The translations under genes and the position numbers were made by a program. A DNA stretch of 64,000 bases, taken from the NCBI GenBank assembly GCA_030837825.1, contig JAUQYB010000082.1, positions 1-64,000 of the forward strand, read 5' to 3'. Below the pieces are notes generated by a model. The model was not told where the DNA came from and searched no databases. It saw nothing but the letters and a program-made list of their open reading frames with translations. Below are positions 1 to 9,126 of this stretch, piece by piece (position 1 is the first letter of the stretch; every line of letters starts with the position of its first letter). The stretch is from Albidovulum sp. (GTDB lineage Bacteria; Pseudomonadota; Alphaproteobacteria; Rhodobacterales; Rhodobacteraceae).

Positions 1-3000
1 GTCGCTGTTCACCGCCTCGGTGATGGTCTTGAGGTCGACCGGCGGGCGGTAGGACATGAAGCCCTCGCCGAAGGCTCGCATCCACAGGTGATCCTGATAG
101 AGCTGCTGGCGCCCGGTCAGCGTCCGCCACGGGATCAGCTCATGCACGTTGGTGTAGCCGGCGTTGTAGCAGACCTCTTCGCTCTCGATTCCAGACCAGG
201 TGGGCGACGAGATGATCTTGCGAGGCTGCGCCGCGATGTCGCGGAAGCGGATCTTCTCGTCCTCCTTCGGCAGCGCGAGGTGCCTGTGATCGCGCCCGGT
301 GTTCTTCGACAGCGCTTCCCAGGCCTTGACCGCGACCTCGCCGTTGGTCTCCGGCGCCAGCATCAGCACGACCTCGGTCGCGTCGATGTCGGTGACGATC
401 TTGGCGCAGCCCTTGGCCGGGCCATCCAGCCAGACGCCGTTGAGCTTTCTCAGCGCCTCGACCTCGTGCTCGGTCTTCCAGCCGATCCCCTTGCCGCCGT
501 TGCCGAGCTTGTCCATCAGGGGCCCGAGCGCGACGAAGCGGTCGTAGACCGCGGTATAGTCGCGTTCGACCGGGATGTAGTTCGGCGCGGTCTTGCCGGG
601 GATCAGGTCGCATTCGCCCTTCTTCCAGTCCTTCACCTGGTCCTGCGCCAGTTCCGAGGGCGTGTCGTGCAGCGTCGGCAGCGCCACGATGTCGGTTTCC
701 TTGCCGAGGATTTCCGGCGCGACTTCCTGGAACTTCTTCGCGATCGCCTTGAAGATTTCCCAGTCCGACTTCGACTCGTAGGCCGGGTCCACCGCCGCCA
801 TCAGCGGGTGGATGAACGGGTGCATGTCCGAAGTGTTGAGGTCGTTCTTCTCGTACCAACTCGCCGTCGGCAGCACGATGTCGGAATAGACCGCCGTGGT
901 GCTCATCCGGAAGTCGAGCGTCACCAGAAGGTCGAGCTTTCCCTTCGGGGCGTCGTCATGCCAGACCGCTTCCTTCGGCTTCTGCCGGCCTTCCTCGCCC
1001 AGATCCTTGCCGAGGACGCCGTTGTCGGTGCCGAGGAGGTGGCGCAGGAAGTATTCGTGGCCCTTGCCCGACGAGCCGAGCAGGTTCGACCGCCAGACGA
1101 AGAGGTTGCGCGGCCAGTTCTCGGGCGCGTCCGGGTCCTGGCAGGACATTTCCAGCGCGCCGGTTTTGAGCTGCTCCGCGACATAGGCGGGGATTTCCTT
1201 GCCCGCCGCCTTCGCCGCCTTGGCGACCTCGAGCGGGTTGGTCTTCAGCTGCGGCGCCGAAGGCAGCCATCCCATCCGCTCCGCGCGGATGTTGTAGTCG
1301 ATCATCGACACGTCCCAGTCGCCGTCCGGTGCCGTCGGCGACAGGATGTCCTTCGCGGTGATCGTCTCGTACCGCCACTGGTCGGTGTGGGCATACCAGG
1401 CCGAGGTGGAGTTCATGTGCCGCGGCGGGCGGCCCCAGTCGAGCGCGAAGGCCAAGGGCAGCCAGCCGGTCTGCGGGCGTAGCTTCTCCTGCCCGACATA
1501 GTGGCTCCAGCCGCCGCCCGACTGGCCGACGCAGCCGCACATCACCAGCATGTTGATGATGCCGCGGTAGTTCATGTCCATGTGGTACCAGTGGTTCAGC
1601 CCGGCCCCGAGGATGACCATCGACTTGCCGTTGGTCTTCTCGGCGGTCTGGGCGAATTCGCGGGCAACGTGGACGATCCTGTCACGCTTGACGCCGGTGA
1701 TCGCCTCGGCCCAGGCCGGGGTTCCCGGAACGTCCTCGTCATAGCTCTTGGCGACCCATTGCCCGCCGAGCCCGCGGTCAAGGCCGTAGTTGGCGCAGAA
1801 GAGGTCGAAGACGGTGGCGACCTTGACCTCTCCCGCCGCCGTCCTGACGGTCTTCACCGGAATGTTGCGCGTCATCACCTCGGGATGTGTCTGCCGGGTG
1901 GCGAAGGCCGGGGTGGCGGCGCCGCCGAAATAGGGCAGGTCGACGCCGGCGACCTCGTCGTGGTCGCCATCAAGGATGAAGGACATCTTCAGCCGGGTCT
2001 GCGACCCCGCCGCCTTCTCCTCGAGGTTCCATTCGCCATGTTCGCCCCAGCGGTATCCGATCGAGCCGTTCGGCGCGACCAGACCGCCCGCGATCTCGTC
2101 CCAGGCGACGGTCTTCCATTCCGGGTTGGTCTTCTCGCCGAGCTTTCCATCAAGGTCGTCGGCGCGCAGGAACCGGCCGGGGATCAGGCGGCCGTCCTTC
2201 TCGTCGAGCTTCACCAGCATCGGGAAGTCGGAATACTTGCGGCAGTAGTCCTCGAAATACTCGGCCTGCCGGTCGAGGTGGAATTCGCGCAGGATGACAT
2301 GGCCGAAGGCCAGCGCGAGCGCGGCATCGGTGCCCGCCTTGGGGTTCAGCCAGACGTCGCCGAACTTCGCGGCCTCCGAATAGTCGGGGCAGATCACCGC
2401 CGACTTGGTGCCGCGATAGCGCGCCTCGGTGTAGAAATGCGCATCCGGCGTCCGCGTCTGCGGCACGTTCGAACCCCAGAGGATCAGGTAGCCCGCGTTG
2501 TACCAGTCCGCCGATTCAGGCACGTCGGTCTGTTCGCCCCAGGTCTGCGGCGACGACGGTGGCAGGTCGCAATACCAGTCGTAGAACGACATGCAGGTGC
2601 CGCCCAGAAGCGACAGGTAGCGGGTGCCCGCGGCATAGGAAATCATCGACATCGCCGGGATCGGCGAGAAGCCGAAGACACGGTCGGGCCCGTATTTCTT
2701 CGTGGTATAGGCGTTGGCCGCCGCCACGATCTCGGTCACCTCGTCCCAGCCTGCGCGGACAAAGCCGCCGTTTCCGCGCATCTTGACGTAGGAGGCGCGC
2801 AAGCTCGGGTCCGCCTGGATCGCCGTCCAGGCCTCGATCGGCGTCTTGGTCTGGCGCAGGTCGCGCCAGAGCCGCATCAGCCGGCCGCGCACCAGGGGGT
2901 TCTTCACCCGGTTCGCGGAGTAGAGATACCAGCTGTAGGACGCCCCGCGCTGGCAGCCGCGCGGCTCGTGGTTGGGCAGGCCCGCGCGGGTCCGGGGATA

Positions 3001-3234
3001 GTCGGTCTGCTGGGTTTCCCAGGTGACGATCCCCGACTTCACGTAGATTTTCCACGAACACGATCCGGTGCAGTTCACCCCGTGGGTGGAGCGCACGATC
3101 TTGTCGTGGCGCCAGCGGTTCCGGTAGGTGTCCTCCCAGGCCCGGCTTTCGCGCGTCACCTGTCCGTGGCCACCCGAGAACTGTTCCAGTTCCTTCGACT
3201 GGAGGAAGTTCAGACGGTCGAGCAATTGGCTCAT
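1..3234 (-). CDS. narG: Respiratory nitrate reductase alpha subunit NarG (C-terminus beyond window)
   Basis: Catalytic subunit of membrane-bound nitrate reductase, which reduces nitrate to nitrite with electrons from quinol through NarI and NarH on the cytoplasmic face. The frame is open from ATG 3234 to the left edge, 1,078 codons of a family length near 1,245, so about 170 C-terminal residues and the rest of narGHJI lie outside. The N-terminus MSQLLDRL, the HGVNCTGSCSWKIYVK iron-sulfur segment and the YCDLPP segment are visible. The Asp of YCDLPP falls at residue 223, matching the molybdenum-ligand Asp222 of E. coli NarG. The start lies 16 bases after the narK stop and is preceded by GGAAA. 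Transcription probably continues from narK. Identity is certain; only the missing end is unknown. Confidence 0.97.
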   Translation of the reverse strand, partial: MSQLLDRLNFLQSKELEQFSGGHGQVTRESRAWEDTYRNRWRHDKIVRSTHGVNCTGSCSWKIYVKSGIVTWETQQTDYPRTRAGLPNHEPRGCQRGASYSWYLYSANRVKNPLVRGRLMRLWRDLRQTKTPIEAWTAIQADPSLRASYVKMRGNGGFVRAGWDEVTEIVAAANAYTTKKYGPDRVFGFSPIPAMSMISYAAGTRYLSLLGGTCMSFYDWYCDLPPSSPQTWGEQTDVPESADWYNAGYLILWGSNVPQTRTPDAHFYTEARYRGTKSAVICPDYSEAAKFGDVWLNPKAGTDAALALAFGHVILREFHLDRQAEYFEDYCRKYSDFPMLVKLDEKDGRLIPGRFLRADDLDGKLGEKTNPEWKTVAWDEIAGGLVAPNGSIGYRWGEHGEWNLEEKAAGSQTRLKMSFILDGDHDEVAGVDLPYFGGAATPAFATRQTHPEVMTRNIPVKTVRTAAGEVKVATVFDLFCANYGLDRGLGGQWVAKSYDEDVPGTPAWAEAITGVKRDRIVHVAREFAQTAEKTNGKSMVILGAGLNHWYHMDMNYRGIINMLVMCGCVGQSGGGWSHYVGQEKLRPQTGWLPLAFALDWGRPPRHMNSTSAWYAHTDQWRYETITAKDILSPTAPDGDWDVSMIDYNIRAERMGWLPSAPQLKTNPLEVAKAAKAAGKEIPAYVAEQLKTGALEMSCQDPDAPENWPRNLFVWRSNLLGSSGKGHEYFLRHLLGTDNGVLGKDLGEEGRQKPKEAVWHDDAPKGKLDLLVTLDFRMSTTAVYSDIVLPTASWYEKNDLNTSDMHPFIHPLMAAVDPAYESKSDWEIFKAIAKKFQEVAPEILGKETDIVALPTLHDTPSELAQDQVKDWKKGECDLIPGKTAPNYIPVERDYTAVYDRFVALGPLMDKLGNGGKGIGWKTEHEVEALRKLNGVWLDGPAKGCAKIVTDIDATEVVLMLAPETNGEVAVKAWEALSKNTGRDHRHLALPKEDEKIRFRDIAAQPRKIISSPTWSGIESEEVCYNAGYTNVHELIPWRTLTGRQQLYQDHLWMRAFGEGFMSYRPPVDLKTITEAVNSD

Positions 3235-3250
3235 GGCGTTTCCTTTCCTG

Positions 3251-5983
3251 TCAAGCCGGCTGGGCGATCTTGGCCGCCCGGCCGCGTTCGATGTCGTAGA
3301 GAAGTCCGCCGCGCCGGGTGTAATAGACCCAGGTCAGCACCAGGCAGAGGACGTAGAAGCCGAGGAACGCCCAGAGCGCGCCCACCGGCGACCCGCTCAT
3401 CGCGATCGAGGTGCCGTAGGCCTTCGGGATGAAGAAGGCGCCATAGGCCGCGATGGCACTCGTGAAGGCGATGATCGCGGCACTCTCCCGCTCGGCCTGG
3501 CGGCGCGAGGCCTGCGTGTCGAGCCCCGGCATCAGCCGCGGGATCTCGCGCCCCATGATCGCGGGGATCATCTGGAAGGTCGAGGCGTTGCCGATGCCGG
3601 TCAGGCAGAAGAGCGCCATGAACGAGGCGAAGAAGCCCCAGAACGCCCCCGGCTGTTCCTTGATGCCGAGGAAGAAGATCACCCCGAACACCGCCGCGAT
3701 CATGCCGGCGAAGGTCCAGAACGTCACCCGGCCGCCGCCGAAGCGATCGGAGATCCAGCCCGTGCCTGCCCGGCTCAGCGCCCCGACGAGGGGGCCGAGG
3801 AAGACGTATTGCAGGGCGTTCACGTCCGGGAACATCAGCTTGGTCAGAAGCGGGAAGCCCGCGGAATAGCCGATGAAGCTGCCGAAGGTGCCGGTATAGA
3901 GGATGCACATGATCCAGTTGTGGAAGCGCGAGAAGATGATCGCCTGTTCGGCGAAGCTCGCCTTGGCGTCGGCGATGTCATCCATCCCGATCCAGGCCGC
4001 GATCGTCGAGGCGAGGATGAACGGCACCCAGATGAAGCCCGCGTTCTGCATGAAGAGCTGCCCGCCCTCGCCCAGCGCCTGCGGCTCGCCGCCCATCGCG
4101 CCGAAGACGCTGGTGGTGATGACGATCGGCACGAGGAACTGCATGACCGAGACGCCGAGGTTGCCGAGACCGGCGTTCAGCGCCAGCGCGTTGCCCTTTT
4201 CGGCCCTCGGGAAGAAGAAGGCGATGTTGGCCATCGACGAGGCGAAGTTGCCGCCGCCGAAGCCGCACAGAAGCGCGAGGACGAGGAAGATGAAGTAGGG
4301 CGTCGTCGGGTTCTGCACCGCATAGCCGATGCCGAGCGCCGGCAGCAGCAGCGATGCCGTCGAGATCGTCGTCCACAGCCGCCCGCCGAAGATCGGCACC
4401 ATGAAGCTGTAGAAGATCCTCAGCGTCGCGCCGGAAAGCCCGGGAAGGGCCGCGAGCCAGAAGAGCTGGCCCGGCGTAAAGTCGAAGCCGATAGCCGGAA
4501 GCTTCGCCACCACGACCGACCACACCATCCACACGCTGAAGGCAAGCAAGAGCGCCGGAATCGAAAGCCACAGGTTGCGGCGTGCGACGCTGCGGCCCGT
4601 CGTGCGCCAGAATTCGGCATCCTCGGGGCGCCAGTCGGCCAGCGCGCCGCGGCCCAGAGCCTCGGCCACGGCCGGGGTGTGGATCGCCTGCATCTCGGGC
4701 AGTTCGGGCAGCGCGTCGAGCGAGGTCGCCCGCGCCTCCCGCTCCATCGTGCGGATCGCGAGGTGCATCCACAGGAGCGAGGTTCCGACCAGCAGGAACA
4801 GGATGGCGAAGCAGGAGGTGTAGATTCCGGTCAGGTCAAGCGCCGCGCCGAAGACGATCGGCAGGATGAACCCGCCAAGCCCGCCGATCATGCCGACGAG
4901 GCCGCCGACCGCGCCGACATGCTGCGGATAGTAGACCGGGATGTGCTTGTAGACGGCGGCCTTGCCGAGCGACATGAAGAAGCCGAGCGCGAAGGCGGTG
5001 ATGACGAAGGGCCAGAGGTCCATCTGCGTCTGGAACGAGATCGGGCCGGTCTTGGTCACGATCTGGTAGGTGGTCGGCGGATAGGACAGCATGAACAGCA
5101 GGATCGTCGAGAAGCCGAGGCTCCAGTACATCACCGCCCGCGCGCCGAACCGGTCGGACAGATGCCCGCCATAGGCGCGGAACACCGAAGCCGAAAGCGA
5201 GAAGGCCGCCGCCGACATGCCCGCGGTCTTCACGTCGACGCCGTAGACATCGATCAGGTAGTGCGGCAGCCACAGCGCCAGCGCCACGAAGGCGCCGAAG
5301 ACGAAGAAGTAGTAAAGCGAGAACCGCCAGACCTGAAGCTTCTTCAGGGGCGCGAACTGTTCGGCGAGCGAGGGCGCGCGAATGCCTCTGGCGCGGCGGT
5401 CGATCAGCTCCGGGTCGTCCTTGGCGAAGAGGAAGAACACGATCCCCATGAGCACGATGCCGACGGCCCAGACCTGGGCGACGCCCTGCCAGCCGTAGGC
5501 CACCATGACGAAGGGGGCGAGGAACTTCGTCACCGCCGCGCCGACGTTGCCGGCCCCGAAGATGCCGAGCGCGGTGCCCTGCTTGCCCGCCGGATACCAG
5601 CGCGAGACATAGGCCACCCCGATGATGAACGACCCGCCGGCAAGGCCGATGCCGAGCGCCGCGAGAAGATACATCGGATAGGTATGCGCCCAGGTCAGCA
5701 GCCAGGTCGCGATCCCGGTGAGGACCATCTGGAGCGAGAAGACGATCCGCCCGCCCCATTTCTCGGTCCAGACGCCGAGGAAGAGCCGCGTCAGCGACCC
5801 GGTCAGGATCGGCGTCGCGACCAGAAGACCGAACTCGAACTCGTTCAGCCCAAGCTCTTTCTTGATCTCGACACCGATGATCGAGAAGATCGTCCACACC
5901 GCGAAGCACGCGGTGAAGGCGACGGTGCTGAGCCCCAGCGCCCTGTTCTGTTCGGCGCTCGATACGCTGCCTGCGGCACGCAT
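3251..5983 (-). CDS. narK: Fused NarK1-NarK2 nitrate/nitrite transporter
   Basis: A 910-residue protein made of two complete major-facilitator halves, about residues 1-430 and 470-910, joined by a hydrophilic linker that contains a short repeat of acidic and arginine-rich residues. Each half has about 12 hydrophobic segments. Fused NarK proteins of this size are known in Paracoccus, where the first half is the proton/nitrate symporter type and the second the nitrate/nitrite antiporter type. The first half carries SLTRLFLG and TEKWGG, and the second carries LRIFYSF and GGGNFASSMANI, which resemble NarK signature segments. It lies immediately upstream of narG, so it imports nitrate and exports nitrite for NarGHI. 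An FNR-type box lies about 85 bases upstream of its start. Confidence 0.95.
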   Translation of the reverse strand: MRAAGSVSSAEQNRALGLSTVAFTACFAVWTIFSIIGVEIKKELGLNEFEFGLLVATPILTGSLTRLFLGVWTEKWGGRIVFSLQMVLTGIATWLLTWAHTYPMYLLAALGIGLAGGSFIIGVAYVSRWYPAGKQGTALGIFGAGNVGAAVTKFLAPFVMVAYGWQGVAQVWAVGIVLMGIVFFLFAKDDPELIDRRARGIRAPSLAEQFAPLKKLQVWRFSLYYFFVFGAFVALALWLPHYLIDVYGVDVKTAGMSAAAFSLSASVFRAYGGHLSDRFGARAVMYWSLGFSTILLFMLSYPPTTYQIVTKTGPISFQTQMDLWPFVITAFALGFFMSLGKAAVYKHIPVYYPQHVGAVGGLVGMIGGLGGFILPIVFGAALDLTGIYTSCFAILFLLVGTSLLWMHLAIRTMEREARATSLDALPELPEMQAIHTPAVAEALGRGALADWRPEDAEFWRTTGRSVARRNLWLSIPALLLAFSVWMVWSVVVAKLPAIGFDFTPGQLFWLAALPGLSGATLRIFYSFMVPIFGGRLWTTISTASLLLPALGIGYAVQNPTTPYFIFLVLALLCGFGGGNFASSMANIAFFFPRAEKGNALALNAGLGNLGVSVMQFLVPIVITTSVFGAMGGEPQALGEGGQLFMQNAGFIWVPFILASTIAAWIGMDDIADAKASFAEQAIIFSRFHNWIMCILYTGTFGSFIGYSAGFPLLTKLMFPDVNALQYVFLGPLVGALSRAGTGWISDRFGGGRVTFWTFAGMIAAVFGVIFFLGIKEQPGAFWGFFASFMALFCLTGIGNASTFQMIPAIMGREIPRLMPGLDTQASRRQAERESAAIIAFTSAIAAYGAFFIPKAYGTSIAMSGSPVGALWAFLGFYVLCLVLTWVYYTRRGGLLYDIERGRAAKIAQPA

Positions 5984-6066
5984 AGCATTCCCTCCAACAA
6001 TCCATGCCCGTGCAACGGCACGGACAGATTGGCGTCACCTCTGCCCGGGGGCGAGTCCCGGAAAAC

Positions 6067-6080
6067 TTGATCCAGATCAG
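6067..6080. promoter_or_regulatory. FNR/NarR-type box upstream of narK
   Basis: TTGATCCAGATCAG matches the FNR-family consensus TTGAT-N4-ATCAA at 9 of 10 specified bases. Its centre lies about 90 bases upstream of the narK start, so an activator-dependent leftward promoter starting near 6032 is plausible (class II spacing). The neighbouring gene encodes an Fnr-family protein with the ExxSR recognition helix, the natural candidate to bind here. The site is seen; its use is inferred. Confidence 0.65.
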
Positions 6081-6180
6081 AAACGCAGAATCCGCCAATG
6101 AAATAAATGTGTTGGGGAAATTCTTCGGGTTCCGGTGCCGCCAACATCAAATCTGCATGCGACATCTCGCCGCCCGGTGA

Positions 6181-6216
6181 TTGACACAGCCCCGGTCAAG
6201 GATTGATAAATGTCAA
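6181..6216 (+). promoter_or_regulatory. narR promoter with overlapping FNR-type box
   Basis: TTGACA at 6181-6186 and TGATAA at 6204-6209, 17 bases apart, form a plausible sigma-70-type promoter pointing into narR. A second FNR-type box, TTGATAAATGTCAA (6203-6216, 9 of 10 consensus bases), covers the -10 element and the annotated ATG. A bound Fnr-type protein would block this promoter, so negative autoregulation is likely. Confidence 0.5.
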
Positions 6217-6935
6217 TCAAGGAAGGAGCCAGACTCTTGCGCCCCGACGACTTCCCCGAGATTCGCGCGCTTCCGCTCTTCCGCGACATGGAGGAGGAGA
6301 GGTTTCATGCGCTGATGCGCGGGGCCTATGTGCAGAACTTCCCGCCGCAGGTCGACCTGATCCGGGAAGGCGAGCCGAGCGACTTCCTGCATGTCCTGCT
6401 GGACGGTCTGGTCGAACTCTTCGCCACGTGGAACGGCCGCGAAACCCTGCTGGCGACGACCCGGCCGGTGACGACGTTCATCCTTGCCGCGACGATCCGG
6501 GACGCACCCTATCTGATGGCCGCGCGCACGATGACGCGGGCGCGCATCGTGCTGATCCCGTCCGAGGACGTGCGGGCGGCCTTCGATGCCGATCCCGCCT
6601 TCGCCCGCGCCATCGTCGCCGACCTCGCGCAGGGCTATCGCTCGGTCGTCAAGAACACCAAGGATATGAAGCTGCGGTCCTCGCTCGAACGGCTGGCCAA
6701 CTACCTCTTGCGCGAACAGCGTCGCGCCGGCGGCGCGCCGGCCTTCGACCTGCCCTTCGACAAGCGGCGCCTGGCCTCGCTTCTGGGCATGACGCCGGAA
6801 AACCTCAGCCGCGCGTTCAAGAGCCTGCAGGCCTATGGTGTCGCGACCGACGGCGGCCGCGTGGCGATCGGCGACCAGGCCGATCTGGAGCGGTTCGCCA
6901 AGCCGAACCCCCTGATCGACGACCGCACGACCTGA
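6210..6935 (+). CDS. narR: Crp/Fnr-family regulator of nitrate respiration (NarR/DNR-like)
   Basis: A 241-residue Crp/Fnr transcription factor: cyclic-nucleotide-binding beta-barrel (about residues 20-130), dimer helix (130-160) and C-terminal winged helix (165-225). The recognition helix reads PENLSRAF, with the E-x-x-S-R pattern that reads TTGAT half-sites. It has no cysteine at all, so it cannot carry the Fnr [4Fe-4S] cluster and belongs with NarR/DNR/NNR-type sensors of nitrite or NO. Its position divergent from narKG is that of Paracoccus narR. Start: ATG 6210 has AAGGA seven bases upstream but overlaps a promoter -10 and an FNR box. In-frame TTG 6237, with a strong AAGGAAGGAG before it, is a serious alternative that drops nine residues. 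Convergent with nnrS. Confidence 0.85.
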   Translation: MSIKEGARLLRPDDFPEIRALPLFRDMEEERFHALMRGAYVQNFPPQVDLIREGEPSDFLHVLLDGLVELFATWNGRETLLATTRPVTTFILAATIRDAPYLMAARTMTRARIVLIPSEDVRAAFDADPAFARAIVADLAQGYRSVVKNTKDMKLRSSLERLANYLLREQRRAGGAPAFDLPFDKRRLASLLGMTPENLSRAFKSLQAYGVATDGGRVAIGDQADLERFAKPNPLIDDRTT

Positions 6936-6978
6936 CGCCCGTGACCCGCGCCGGTGGTCGGCCGGTGGTCGCCGGCGG

Positions 6979-8187
6979 TCAGAGCCGCTTGGCCGGCGGC
7001 AGCCGCAGCAGGAGCCTGCCGTAGATGACGGCGAAGCTCGCGAAGGCAGCGATCCAGGCGCCGCCCGAGACCTCGTAGAGCCTCTGCGCCAGATCGGGCC
7101 AGTAGCCGGCACCGACCCGCGCCAGCACCGCGGCCACGAGCAGCCCGTAGATCGCGGCGGTTCCGGCGCCTGCCCTCAGCGCCTGCCCGGTGTGGCCGAG
7201 CGTGGCGCGCGTCATCACCGCCAGCGTCATCAGCCCGATCGCGCCGCCCATCCACAGGTGCTGGGCGCCGAGCCGGTCGAACAGGTCGGGCGCAAGAAGC
7301 GCCGCGCCGAGCGCGAGCGCGCCCAAGGGCACGAAGGCATAGCCGACGTGCAGCACGATGACCAGCGGTTCGGCCAGCGTCCGCTCGCCCGCCCAGCGCG
7401 ACAGCCGGACAAGGTGCAGCCCGCCCGCGACTACCAGCGCCGCGCCGGTGACGCGGGCCTCCGGCAGCGCCACCCACAGGAGGAGTGTCGCGGCAAGCCA
7501 GACCAGCGCGGCCTTGTCGAAGCGCTGCATCGGCGGCACGGGCAACCGCCCCGGCCCGCGCCTGGCCAGCCAGTTGCGCGTGAACGAGGGCACGATCCGC
7601 CCGCCGATCACCCCGATCATCATGATCCCGGCACCGAGCCCGATCCTGAGACCGTAGCCCTCGGCGGCATAGGCGCCGTGGGCGGCCTCCCAGTGGAACA
7701 CCGCATTGCCGAGCGCGAAGACCGTGAGCATCACCAGCACGATCAGGTTGCGCCAGTTCCGCCCCGCGACGATCTCGCGCCCGATGGCGGCGGCGAAGAC
7801 CACCGGGAAGGCGAGATCGAGCGCGGCCACCGCCAGCGCCGGCAGGCCCGCCGAGACGAGGATGCCCACGCGCCCCGCCAGCCAGAGGAGCGCCAGCGCG
7901 CCGAGCCGCCAGCCGACGATCGGCAGCCGCCCAGTCCAGTTCGGCACCGCGGTCATGAGGAATCCGGCGATCACCGCACCGAGATAGCCGTAAAGGAACT
8001 CGTGCGCGTGCCAGGACACCGGGTCGAAGGCGGTGGGCAGCGTCAGGTGCCCCGAAAGCGCGGGCACCCAGAGCACCATCGCCAGCATCGCCCAGACGGC
8101 CGCCCCGAAGAAGAAGGGGCGGAAGCCGAAGGTCAGAATCGCCGGCCCCCTCCAGGCCCGCATCCGTTCGGCAGTGGTCGCAGTCAT
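6979..8187 (-). CDS. nnrS: NnrS family membrane protein
   Basis: A 402-residue polytopic protein with about 12 hydrophobic helices and conserved histidines (WHAHEFLYGY near residue 60, NAVFHWEAAHG near 165, TRATLGHTGQAL near 335). NnrS is a haem- and copper-containing inner-membrane protein of denitrifiers, regulated by NNR-type factors and linked to relief of nitrosative stress. It follows ubiV by 22 bases in the same direction, the only gap of that size in the run, so it may be the last gene of the dnrN-ubi operon. It ends 43 bases from the narR stop, convergent. Confidence 0.93.
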   Translation of the reverse strand: MTATTAERMRAWRGPAILTFGFRPFFFGAAVWAMLAMVLWVPALSGHLTLPTAFDPVSWHAHEFLYGYLGAVIAGFLMTAVPNWTGRLPIVGWRLGALALLWLAGRVGILVSAGLPALAVAALDLAFPVVFAAAIGREIVAGRNWRNLIVLVMLTVFALGNAVFHWEAAHGAYAAEGYGLRIGLGAGIMMIGVIGGRIVPSFTRNWLARRGPGRLPVPPMQRFDKAALVWLAATLLLWVALPEARVTGAALVVAGGLHLVRLSRWAGERTLAEPLVIVLHVGYAFVPLGALALGAALLAPDLFDRLGAQHLWMGGAIGLMTLAVMTRATLGHTGQALRAGAGTAAIYGLLVAAVLARVGAGYWPDLAQRLYEVSGGAWIAAFASFAVIYGRLLLRLPPAKRL

Positions 8188-8209
8188 GGTATCGTCCTTC
8201 GCGTTCCGG

Positions 8210-9121
8210 TCATCCGGCCGCCGCCAGGGCGACGCGGCGGTAGCCGGCGGTGCCGTGGTAGAAGCCGTCGCTGAACGACGTGCCCGCGCAGAGCGCGCGC
8301 AGCCGTTCCTCGGCCTCGGCCGGGGATGCGACCCCGTCGAGCACGTCGCGCACCGCCCGCGCGACGGCGACCATGTCCACCGCCTGCGGCATCAGCCGCA
8401 GGTGGGTCACGCCCATCCCGGTCAGCGCCGCGATCTCGGGCAGCAGGTTCACGTAGCTTTCCGACTGGGTCTGGATGCCGTTCACCCTGAGGATCGGCCG
8501 GTCGTCGCGCGTCCTCAGCGGCATCCCGTCGGGATCGTCCTCGCAGACGAAGAGGCAGTTGTCCTTGGTCCGGCCGTGGGCGCGCGCGTGGTAGCAGCGC
8601 GCCGACACCGCCAGCGAGACGCGGCCGAAGACCTGCACCTCGACGCCCAGGCCGAGGTCGCGCGCGGCCTTCGCGGCGACCGCGATCGCCTCCTTCGGCA
8701 GCTCGCCCGGAAGGCAGACATGGGTGGCGCCCTGCCCGGCCATCCAGCCGATCGTCGCCTCGTTGTAGGCGTTCATGAAGGGGCCGATCCGGTGCGGCCG
8801 CCGGCCCCGGGCGTAAAGGCCCGAGGCGTTGTTGATCTCGATCTCGGGCGCCTCCATCGCGGCGAGGTCGGCAGTGGCCTTGCGCTCGCGCTTCAGCACC
8901 ACCTCGGCCAGCGAGGACAGGATCACCGTCTTGCCGGCGCGCTCCAGCCGCTCCATCGCCTGCGGCAGCTCCGCCTCGAAGAAGGGGGCGCGCTTGGAAC
9001 AGATCACCTCGCCCAGATAGACCTCGTCCACCGGCGCCTCGTCGGCGATCCTTGCGTAGAAGTCGCGCCGCGCCTCGGCCGACCAGTGATAGGCGATGGG
9101 CCCGAGCGTGAGTTTCGTCAT
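8210..9121 (-). CDS. ubiV: Oxygen-independent ubiquinone hydroxylation protein UbiV
   Basis: U32-peptidase-family protein, 303 residues, that together with UbiU carries out the O2-independent ring hydroxylations of ubiquinone synthesis, so quinone can be made under anaerobic nitrate respiration. The opening LTLGPIAYHW is typical of UbiV. Four cysteines suited to one [4Fe-4S] cluster are present (C41 in GEVICSKR, C176 in SARCYHAR, C189 and C193 in DNCLFVCEDDPDG), the spacing expected from E. coli UbiV. ATG 9121 lies five bases after the ubiU stop and gives the conserved N-terminus. An in-frame ATG at 9136 would overlap ubiU by ten bases and add five residues. Confidence 0.95.
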   Translation of the reverse strand: MTKLTLGPIAYHWSAEARRDFYARIADEAPVDEVYLGEVICSKRAPFFEAELPQAMERLERAGKTVILSSLAEVVLKRERKATADLAAMEAPEIEINNASGLYARGRRPHRIGPFMNAYNEATIGWMAGQGATHVCLPGELPKEAIAVAAKAARDLGLGVEVQVFGRVSLAVSARCYHARAHGRTKDNCLFVCEDDPDGMPLRTRDDRPILRVNGIQTQSESYVNLLPEIAALTGMGVTHLRLMPQAVDMVAVARAVRDVLDGVASPAEAEERLRALCAGTSFSDGFYHGTAGYRRVALAAAG

Positions 9122-9126
9122 GTCTG

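Noticed and set aside
88-6070. Long rightward reading frames opposite narG and narK, some over 600 codons
   Set aside because: They are antisense to strongly recognised genes, composed of Arg, Ala, Gly and Pro repeats typical of GC-rich mirror frames, with no family match.
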